Assembly: GCA_011525095.1 (NCBI GenBank)
Contig: WTIV01000025.1
Span: 1 to 6,331, forward strand
Direction: 5' to 3'
DNA length: 6,331 bases
Source: Methanobacteriota archaeon
GTDB taxonomy: Archaea; Thermoplasmatota; Poseidoniia; Poseidoniales; Poseidoniaceae
The position numbers and the translations under genes are program-made. The notes beneath the pieces are model-generated. The model was not told where the DNA came from and did not search any database. It saw nothing but the letters and a program-made list of their open reading frames with translations. Positions 1 through 5,309 of the stretch are shown one piece after another (position 1 is the stretch's first letter; each line of letters begins with the position of its first letter).

Positions 1-1135
1 GGCAATTTCGCAAGATAGTGGCGATTCCCATTCCTCCACCAATACACATTGATGCAAGAGCGTATTCTCCGCCAGTTCTGTTGAGTAATGATGCGGCTTT
101 TCCTAGGATACGTGCACCGCTCGCTCCCAGAGGGTGACCGATTGCTAAAGCTCCTCCATCTATGTTCACTCTTTTATCATCATAACTGAGTTCTAAATCT
201 TTCATTACGGCTAAGGATTGAGCGCTAAAAGCCTCATTCAATTCAATTACGTCAACATCATCCAAAGTGATCCCTGCTCTTGCTAAAGCTTTCTTTGAGG
301 ATTCAACAGGCCCGATGCCCATGATGTGCGGCGGTACACCAACAACGGCGGTCGACACGATTTCAGCCATTCCATTCATGCTATGCTGTTCTACGTAATT
401 CTGTGAGCAAATTAGGTTACAAGCTGCACCATCGGTAAGTGGAGATGATGTAGCAGCGGTAACGCTTCCAGTTTCGATAAATGCAGGCTTCAATTTTGCC
501 ATCTTTTCCAAGGTTGATTCTCTCATGCAACCATCAATATCGACCAGCTTATCTGGTGAGTTGATAGGTACAATTTCATTAGTAAGCGATCCCTTGCTTC
601 GTGCACTAAGGGCTTTTTGATGACTTCCGAGAGCGAATTCTTCTTGTTCTAATCTTGATATTGAATAATCATTTGCAAGATTTTCCGCTGTTAGTCCCAT
701 AGAGATGTATGCATCTGGATATTCTGCTTCAATACCAGGGTGCAAGTCACGGTTCCACCCCCCCCTTTTCACAAGTGACATTGTCTCTACCCCCGCAGTA
801 AGGAAAACATCTCCAGAACCAATGCTAATCGCACCAGCGGCGCTGTGTGCAACCTGCATTGATGACCCACAGAGGCGATTTGTGGTCATACCCGGAATTG
901 TATTTGGTAGGCCGGGTAAGTAAGTTGCAATCCTTCCTAGATTGAGTCCTTGTACTCCTTCTGGGTATGCGCATCCCAACATCAAATCCTCAATATCATT
1001 AACATTGATTTTGGTTCTAGCAAGAATCTCTGAAACAGTAGCATTTAGCATGTCTTCTGGTCTAACTTGCGCAAGTTCACCCTTGTGGGCTCTGTGGAAA
1101 GGAGTTCTGACGTAGTCACAGATTACTGCTCGCAT
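1..1135 (-). CDS. fadA: 3-ketoacyl-CoA thiolase, FadA-like (3' end beyond window)
   Basis: Thiolase that cleaves 3-ketoacyl-CoA with CoA to release acetyl-CoA, the last step of fatty acid beta-oxidation in the cytoplasm. I translated 378 uninterrupted codons from the ATG at 1135-1133. The nucleophile is Cys89 in NRLCGSSMQ, a form typical of FadA rather than of PhaA/AtoB acetyl-CoA acetyltransferases. The other active-site blocks are NEAFSAQ (300-306), GGALAIGHPLGASGAR with His334, and CIGGGMG with the acid/base Cys364. The family substrate-side segment MGLTAENLA lies at 146-154. E. coli FadA is about 387 residues and ends soon after the CIG block, so only a few residues should be missing. The gene is divergent from kptA. 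No Shine-Dalgarno site precedes the ATG, and an AT-rich box about 28 bases upstream suits a leaderless transcript. A G8 run in the coding strand leaves the frame intact. A biosynthetic acetoacetyl-CoA thiolase role is possible but less likely. Confidence 0.93.
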   Translation of the reverse strand, partial: MRAVICDYVRTPFHRAHKGELAQVRPEDMLNATVSEILARTKINVNDIEDLMLGCAYPEGVQGLNLGRIATYLPGLPNTIPGMTTNRLCGSSMQVAHSAAGAISIGSGDVFLTAGVETMSLVKRGGWNRDLHPGIEAEYPDAYISMGLTAENLANDYSISRLEQEEFALGSHQKALSARSKGSLTNEIVPINSPDKLVDIDGCMRESTLEKMAKLKPAFIETGSVTAATSSPLTDGAACNLICSQNYVEQHSMNGMAEIVSTAVVGVPPHIMGIGPVESSKKALARAGITLDDVDVIELNEAFSAQSLAVMKDLELSYDDKRVNIDGGALAIGHPLGASGARILGKAASLLNRTGGEYALASMCIGGGMGIATILRNC

Positions 1136-1158
1136 GAACAGTCCAAAGGGAGTGCTTT

Positions 1159-1167
1159 CAATATCAT
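1159..1167 (-). promoter_or_regulatory. Candidate TATA box of the thiolase gene
   Basis: On the minus strand this reads ATGATATTG, centred about 28 bases before the thiolase ATG. That is where an archaeal TATA box would lie if transcription starts at or next to the start codon. The match to the archaeal consensus is weak, so this rests mainly on position. Confidence 0.3.
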
Positions 1168-1171
1168 TGCC

Positions 1172-1180
1172 CTAAATCTA
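1172..1180 (+). promoter_or_regulatory. Candidate TATA box of kptA
   Basis: The AT-rich stretch CTAAATCTA is centred about 27 bases before the ATG at 1203, the spacing expected for a leaderless archaeal transcript. It would support 1203 over 1230 as the kptA start. The consensus match is weak. Confidence 0.25.
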
Positions 1181-1183
1181 ATC

Positions 1184-1200
1184 TCAGTTCATAGAACTGA
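1184..1200. repeat. 17-base palindrome between thiolase and kptA
   Basis: TCAGTTC-ATA-GAACTGA is a perfect inverted repeat with 7-base arms and a 3-base centre. It lies in the 67-base divergent intergenic region, 2 bases before the first possible kptA ATG and about 50 bases before the thiolase ATG. Its position between a possible kptA TATA box and the start codon fits a dimeric repressor operator. A small RNA hairpin is an alternative. Function is inferred only. Confidence 0.6.
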
Positions 1201-1202
1201 TT

Positions 1203-1910
1203 ATGAAGGAGTTGTCATCAGCCCGAGACATGCTAAGACAATGTCGAACACATGGACACTTCAGCGGAACCAATTGCCCAGAATGCAACGCAGAAGGTAA
1301 GTTCATCATGTCAGATAGAGAGGCTAACAGCCTTGGTAGAATCCTCGCTCTAGTGCTACGTCACGCTCCAGAGAAGTTTGGAGTCGAGATGGACCTTAAC
1401 GGATGGGTAAATTCTAGAGAGTTATCTGAAGCAATTCAAAACCAAAGAAGACACTTCCACTGGCTCAGAGGGTGGCATTTCGAAGCAATCGCTAATGCTG
1501 ATACTAAAGGAAGGTACCAAGTCGAAGGTGAGATGATCAGAGCGACTTACGGGCACTCAATCGAATTGGAGTTGGATTTGCCGACCGATGATATTCCTGA
1601 AGCACTTTACTGGCCTTGCGATCCTGAAACGGTCTCCACACATATGGAATATGGAATCACAGCTGGTGACAGAAAACACGTTCATCTTTCAAAGACAATC
1701 TCCAACGCAATGGAAGCTGGTCACGTCAGGATTTCAAGGCCTGCAATTTTGGAAGTAGATACAACCAGAGCAATAGCTGATGGATTCACGATTTGGAGAG
1801 CAGGTACAACCGTATTTCTCTGTGAAGAAATGCCTTCAGAATATCTGTACCATGTCGAAGAAGACGATCCTTCAATCCAAGACATGATTGCAATGTGGGA
1901 AGAAGAGTAA
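1203..1910 (+). CDS. kptA: RNA 2'-phosphotransferase KptA/Tpt1, archaeal type with zinc motif
   Basis: Tpt1/KptA enzymes remove a 2'-phosphate from RNA, transferring it to NAD+ and releasing nicotinamide and ADP-ribose cyclic phosphate. In eukaryotes this finishes tRNA splicing; the archaeal substrate is less clear. The 235-residue product has the catalytic Arg-His pair in VLRHAPE (Arg53, His54), the third residue in IRATYGHS (Arg113) and the fourth in DRKHVHLS (Arg157), followed by the C-terminal MPSEYL segment. The N-terminus carries Cys14-x2-His17-x7-Cys25-x2-Cys28, a likely zinc site that I recall from other archaeal KptA proteins. The usual LYHGT motif is replaced by LYWPC (135-139). A start at the ATG at 1230 (MLRQC) would keep the zinc motif and is a good alternative, while Met36 at 1308 would lose it. 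The stop codon touches the stop of the convergent zinc-ribbon gene. Confidence 0.92.
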   Translation: MKELSSARDMLRQCRTHGHFSGTNCPECNAEGKFIMSDREANSLGRILALVLRHAPEKFGVEMDLNGWVNSRELSEAIQNQRRHFHWLRGWHFEAIANADTKGRYQVEGEMIRATYGHSIELELDLPTDDIPEALYWPCDPETVSTHMEYGITAGDRKHVHLSKTISNAMEAGHVRISRPAILEVDTTRAIADGFTIWRAGTTVFLCEEMPSEYLYHVEEDDPSIQDMIAMWEEE

Positions 1911-2249
1911 TCACTCTATGTAATTTCCACATGCCGAACAGAAGTCTAAGTCTGGGTCCACACTTGCACCGCAGCGCGGGCACATTCCACCTGCGATTGC
2001 AATGACTTGCTTTGCTATTTCCGCATTATCTGCGTTAGGAGTAGAAAGTGCTTGGACTATTTTCAATGGATTTTGTCCTAACTTTGTCAGTTCTTTGAAT
2101 CTTGTAGAGAACTCAATAGCGAGCAGAAGTGAGGATTCTATTTGCCACTGTCGCTTCTGCCTCTCATTTTTGTCAACAATGTCTTCACAAGCATCTAACT
2201 CTGCTTGCATATGTCGAATGAATTCATCAACAGTAGGTGACTCTGTCAT
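1911..2249 (-). CDS. Small protein with C-terminal zinc ribbon, unknown function
   Basis: I do not recognise the family. The product is 112 residues from the ATG at 2249. The first 85 or so residues look mainly helical and are rich in charged residues (for example EDIVDKNERQKRQWQ), with no membrane segment or signal peptide. The C-terminus has a rubredoxin-like zinc ribbon, Cys90-x2-Cys93-x10-Cys104-x2-Cys107, within CPRCGASVDPDLDFCSACG, a pattern common in short archaeal and bacterial zinc-ribbon proteins. A GTG at 2291 would add 14 residues (MCIGFTWERRYRSN), but the ATG with a TATA-like box 28 bases upstream is preferred. It diverges from the IPK gene and ends head-on against kptA. The helical region plus ribbon could mediate protein or nucleic acid contacts, but nothing here identifies a partner. 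Confidence 0.75.
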   Translation of the reverse strand: MTESPTVDEFIRHMQAELDACEDIVDKNERQKRQWQIESSLLLAIEFSTRFKELTKLGQNPLKIVQALSTPNADNAEIAKQVIAIAGGMCPRCGASVDPDLDFCSACGNYIE

Positions 2250-2272
2250 GTTTGACCGGTAACGCCTCTCCC

Positions 2273-2280
2273 ATGTAAAT
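2273..2280 (-). promoter_or_regulatory. Candidate TATA box of the zinc-ribbon gene
   Basis: On the minus strand this reads ATTTACAT, centred about 28 bases before the ATG at 2249. The position matches an archaeal TATA box driving a leaderless transcript, and no Shine-Dalgarno site lies at a useful distance. This is the best of the promoter-like boxes in the window, although it is still a short AT-rich match. Confidence 0.4.
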
Positions 2281-2317
2281 CCAATGCACACATTAGTAGG
2301 AAACTCCTGCCGGAAGC

Positions 2318-3091
2318 ATGGCGGGCACGGTTGTCATCAAATGGGGTGGTGGACTAATCACTCACAAAGACCAACTTTGCACCGTCAATCTTGAGATTAT
2401 CAGGTCACTGGCAGAAGTATGCTCGAAAACTTCTAAGAAATTAGTCATCGTTCATGGAGCAGGTTCATTTGGACACCTGAAGGCTAAGAAATACAGGTTG
2501 GCAGAAGGTAGAATCTCCGGCATAGACCAAGACTCTGCAGTAATTGATGTTCGGAATGATATGCTGGAACTGAATTCGGTTGTTGTGAAAGAATTGAGGT
2601 CCTTTGGTCTAGATGTTCAGAGTTACTCGCCACACCAATGGGCCAATGGTACTGGTGCTGATTTTACTGGCGAACTACCTCTGCATCATGGAGTCACAGT
2701 GGTGTACGGTGACGTAGTAGATGATGATACCAAGGAATTTGGTATATTATCAGGTGATGATTTGATGTTGAGATATTCAATTGAAATTCCAAATGTTGAG
2801 AGAGCAGTGTTTGCAATAGGCGGAGTTGATGGCATACTCCGTGTACCACCCTCCAAAGCAGGTCCAGATGACCTAATTGAGGTATGGACGCCGAATATGG
2901 AGTTTGAAGGTGAGCATGCAGCGGATATTGATGTGACCGGTGGAATTGGTCTAAAGGCAACACGTGGTGCTATGATTGCTGCAACTGGTATCGAAGTTGT
3001 TCTGATAAATGGAGAGATTCCAGAGCGGGTTTTAGACGCCATTGAAGGGAAGTCAGTAATTGGAACCCGGATTGAATCGGGGAACTGTTGA
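2318..3091 (+). CDS. ipk: Isopentenyl phosphate kinase
   Basis: This cytoplasmic kinase of the amino acid kinase fold phosphorylates isopentenyl phosphate with ATP to give IPP, closing the archaeal alternative mevalonate routes in which decarboxylation comes before the last phosphorylation. The 257-residue length is normal for the family. The N-terminus has the nucleotide loop KWGGGLITHK (Lys8, Gly10-Gly12, Lys17); many relatives have Ser where Gly12 stands. VHGAGSFGH holds His46, the substrate-phosphate histidine that separates IPK from other amino acid kinases. GDVVDDD (131-137) with GILSGDDL (142-149), and DVTGGIGLK with Lys213, form the rest of the ATP and catalytic site. The next gene, the isomerase-synthase fusion, starts 29 bases later on the same strand, so the two are probably co-transcribed and the IPK product is the substrate of the fusion. 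The ATG has no well-spaced ribosome site. Confidence 0.95.
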   Translation: MAGTVVIKWGGGLITHKDQLCTVNLEIIRSLAEVCSKTSKKLVIVHGAGSFGHLKAKKYRLAEGRISGIDQDSAVIDVRNDMLELNSVVVKELRSFGLDVQSYSPHQWANGTGADFTGELPLHHGVTVVYGDVVDDDTKEFGILSGDDLMLRYSIEIPNVERAVFAIGGVDGILRVPPSKAGPDDLIEVWTPNMEFEGEHAADIDVTGGIGLKATRGAMIAATGIEVVLINGEIPERVLDAIEGKSVIGTRIESGNC

Positions 3092-3120
3092 TGTAGTGGA
3101 CGCGAAACCGAACTCTAGGT

Positions 3121-4854
3121 GTGCCGATGTCAGGATATGGGATAGAGGATGTTCCAACAATCCAAATGGAATCAGACGCTTCATCCGCTTTGGATGGTTC
3201 AGATTCAGTTCAAGAATCTTTGATGGCTGAAGCGGTCATTCAGGTTACGGAGCATGACGAAGTGATTGGGCCCATCTCCAAGTTAGATTCACACTTTGAG
3301 GTAGGAAAGTACCACCGGGCTTTTAGCGTCCTACTTTTCGATTCATCAGGTAGACTTCTTCTTCAAAAAAGAGCATCACACAAAATCACGTTCCCAAGTG
3401 TTTGGGCAAATTCATGTTGTTCTCATCCTCTTTATTCTGAGGAAGAGATGGAACTCAAAGATGCACTTGGTGTAAAGCGTGCTGCGATCAGGAAACTCGA
3501 ACAGGAGTTAGGTATTCATCCATCACAAGTTCCGATTGAAAAGTTCGACTTTGTAACTAGGATGAGGTATCAATCACGCCAAGATGAAGAATGGATTGAG
3601 CGAGAAGTCGACCATTGTTTGGTAATTCATGCTGATGTTGATTTGAACCCAAACCCGAATGAGGTTGAAGATATCAAATGGGTATCAAAAGAAGACTTAG
3701 AAGAAATGCTAGTCTCTGATTCTGAAGAAATCATTGCTCCATGGTTCAGGTGTATCGCTGCTAGAGTAATGACAGATGATTGGTGGAGGCCAGGTTGTAC
3801 AAAACCTGACGATTTAATTCACGATATGGGTGATGTGTCACACATGTTGCCAAATGCAGTGGGTCCTGATTTGACAACAAGCATCGCCGAGGTAAAGGAC
3901 TTGGTCGAAAGTAGAATTGAAAGAGCCCTAACCCACTCAAATTTAGAGAGGCTTTCTGGTGCAATGATGCATTTACTGGAGGGCGGAGGGAAAAGGCTGC
4001 GTGCTACATTACCATGGCTTGTAGCTAAAGCTGTAGGTGATACTCACTCTGGTCTGCTAGATGTCGGGGCAGCGATAGAAATCATTCACAATTTCACTTT
4101 AGTTCATGATGACATAATGGATGATGATGATGTCCGAAGAGGAAGGCCTGCTGTTCACAAGGCGTATGATCTACCGACTGCAATTAACGCAGGTGATGCT
4201 ATGCTTGCAATTGCGTTTGAAGCAATGGCAGTAGCAGAGGGTATCGAGCCAGAATTACTTCCATTCTTGGTCAAGAGAATAGGTAGAATGGTTAGGAAAT
4301 GTAGTGAAGGTCAGCAGTTAGACATCGAGTTCGAAGATAGAGATGTAGTGTCAGAGGAAGAATACATCGAGATGATACACGGCAAGACCGCTGCGATGTT
4401 CCTGACATGTGCAGAGGTTGGCTCTCACCTTGCTGGTGCAGATGAGGAAATCATCCAGTGCATGCACGACTGGGGATTGGCTCTTGGATTGTGTTTCCAA
4501 TTAATGGATGATCTTATCGATGTTCTTTCTGACTCAGATACACTAGGAAAGCCAAGTGGAAGCGATGTGGCCCAAGGTAAGAGAACCTTGATGGTCATTC
4601 ACGCACTCAAGCAGCCTCCATCTCAGTCCAAAGATGATTTATTGGCAGTTCTTGGTAAGGGTGACAATGTTACAGCAGAGCAAGTTGCTAGAGGTCATCA
4701 AGCTCTACATGACCTTGGTTCGATCGATTATGCAAAAGCAAAGGCGGAGGCATATCATAGAAAGGCACACGACTGCCTAGACCGTCTTTCAGAAAGCCCG
4801 GCACTAAGAGCACTTAGAGAGTTGACCGATTATCAGCTCAACCGGATATACTGA
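3121..4854 (+). CDS. idi-idsA: Fused type 1 IPP isomerase and geranylgeranyl diphosphate synthase
   Basis: One uninterrupted frame of 577 residues predicts a bifunctional isoprenoid enzyme. Residues about 30-225 are a type 1 (Nudix) IPP:DMAPP isomerase: His58 and HRAFS (His65) match metal ligands, TFPSVWANSCCSHP carries the catalytic Cys100 and His102, and WIEREV carries Glu160 and Glu162. NPNPNE and PWFR...WW resemble eukaryotic isomerases. After a linker, residues about 250-577 form a trans-prenyl transferase: GGGKRLRA (288-295), first Asp-rich motif DDIMD (330-334), GKTA (421-424), second Asp-rich motif DDLID (463-467), and the GKPSGSD and GKRT segments. Phe325, five residues before the first motif, matches the position that limits archaeal synthases to C20, so the product is probably GGPP for ether lipids. 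The frame opens with GTG; the ATG at 3127 is as likely, with a weak AGGTG just upstream. The gene probably shares an operon with IPK. Its last 17 bases overlap the opposite MOSC gene. Confidence 0.95.
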   Translation: MPMSGYGIEDVPTIQMESDASSALDGSDSVQESLMAEAVIQVTEHDEVIGPISKLDSHFEVGKYHRAFSVLLFDSSGRLLLQKRASHKITFPSVWANSCCSHPLYSEEEMELKDALGVKRAAIRKLEQELGIHPSQVPIEKFDFVTRMRYQSRQDEEWIEREVDHCLVIHADVDLNPNPNEVEDIKWVSKEDLEEMLVSDSEEIIAPWFRCIAARVMTDDWWRPGCTKPDDLIHDMGDVSHMLPNAVGPDLTTSIAEVKDLVESRIERALTHSNLERLSGAMMHLLEGGGKRLRATLPWLVAKAVGDTHSGLLDVGAAIEIIHNFTLVHDDIMDDDDVRRGRPAVHKAYDLPTAINAGDAMLAIAFEAMAVAEGIEPELLPFLVKRIGRMVRKCSEGQQLDIEFEDRDVVSEEEYIEMIHGKTAAMFLTCAEVGSHLAGADEEIIQCMHDWGLALGLCFQLMDDLIDVLSDSDTLGKPSGSDVAQGKRTLMVIHALKQPPSQSKDDLLAVLGKGDNVTAEQVARGHQALHDLGSIDYAKAKAEAYHRKAHDCLDRLSESPALRALRELTDYQLNRIY

Positions 4855-5269
4855 TTCTGCCAGGTTTCAAAACCTTGCAATACCATCTCGTATCTCCTGG
4901 ATTTTTTTCATGAGACATTCTACTGTAGTCGCCTTCTGTAAATGAATCAGCGATTTTCCAGCATGGTGTCGCATCTGAGACAACTTCCAGTCTTAATTCT
5001 CCCACGTCAAACACCATTCCAATTGACAAGTCATAACCTTCTACAAGCAGGTTTTCTCCTGTCGTCCCTGATTGGATTGGGTGACCTTCTGATTGTAGTT
5101 TTAGCAGAAGTTTGTTTTCGAGAACGCAAATAGCCTTCATTGGCCCGCCGTGATGCTTTTTATTGTTACATGCATCACCGACAATGCCGTTTATGTCAAC
5201 TACTGCCGAATTTACCGGCAGTTTCGGTACTCCACCATTAGAGGTGAATATGCCTAACAATTTGCCCAT
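4838..5269 (-). CDS. Stand-alone MOSC-domain protein
   Basis: MOSC domains are beta-barrel sulfur-carrier or molybdenum-cofactor-binding modules. Stand-alone members such as E. coli YiiM act in molybdoenzyme-based reduction of N-hydroxylated compounds. The 143-residue product is essentially one MOSC domain: the opening GIFTSNGGVPK, then HHGGPMKAIC (39-48), GTTGENLLVEG (68-78) and ATPCWKI with the family's conserved Cys103. The substrate cannot be read from the sequence. The C-terminus (MSHEKNPGDTRWYCKVLKPG) resembles the end of YiiM-like proteins. The gene follows the EF-2 gene on the same strand with 36 bases between them, so read-through is possible, although an inverted repeat sits just before its ATG. 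No molybdenum-cofactor gene is in the window, so its partner lies elsewhere. Its 3' end overlaps the end of the isomerase-synthase gene. Confidence 0.88.
   Translation of the reverse strand: MGKLLGIFTSNGGVPKLPVNSAVVDINGIVGDACNNKKHHGGPMKAICVLENKLLLKLQSEGHPIQSGTTGENLLVEGYDLSIGMVFDVGELRLEVVSDATPCWKIADSFTEGDYSRMSHEKNPGDTRWYCKVLKPGRISISG
4902..4908 (+). terminator. Possible oligo-T terminator of the isoprenoid operon
   Basis: A run of seven T on the plus strand lies 47 bases after the fusion gene's stop codon. Archaeal transcription often ends at such T tracts without a stable hairpin. A 14-base inverted repeat, AGGTTT-CA-AAACCT, lies upstream at 4862-4875. Both lie inside the MOSC gene, so coding constraint alone may explain them. 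Confidence 0.3.
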
Positions 5270-5282
5270 GTTTGAGTCAAAC
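5270..5282. repeat. 13-base palindrome directly before the MOSC start codon
   Basis: GTTTGA-G-TCAAAC is a perfect inverted repeat with 6-base arms and one central base. It occupies the 13 bases immediately upstream of the MOSC ATG on the minus strand. It could be an operator or a hairpin that hides the start region. With arms this short, chance is a real alternative. Confidence 0.45.
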
Positions 5283-5293
5283 CGCTGTCAGAT

Positions 5294-5309
5294 TTGAACT
5301 ATTGTTCAA
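5294..5309. repeat. Inverted repeat across the EF-2 stop codon
   Basis: TTGAAC-TATT-GTTCAA has perfect 6-base arms around a 4-base loop and spans the TGA of the EF-2 gene (5306-5308). It is also centred about 32 bases before the MOSC ATG, near where a leaderless promoter would lie. It may be a weak 3'-end hairpin of the EF-2 transcript or part of the MOSC promoter. No T tract follows it on the minus strand. Confidence 0.4.

Noticed and set aside
705..923. Plus-strand open frame within the thiolase region
   Set aside because: It lies opposite a thiolase frame that keeps all active-site motifs across the whole region, and its own translation has no recognisable features.
1..1135. Thiolase as a frameshifted pseudogene at the G8 run
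   Set aside because: Manual translation gives one uninterrupted frame of 378 codons with motifs on both sides of the run in register.
2250..2291. GTG start at 2291 for the zinc-ribbon gene
   Set aside because: The added residues look uninformative, and the extension covers the TATA-like box that fits the ATG at 2249.
2686..3042. Minus-strand frames opposite the IPK gene
   Set aside because: They are shadows of a clearly conserved kinase gene, with low-complexity Ser/Pro/Thr-rich translations.
3790..3880. Fusion gene as two separate genes with a missed stop
   Set aside because: No stop codon occurs between the domains, there is no good start site with a ribosome signal in the linker, and both domains stay in the same frame.
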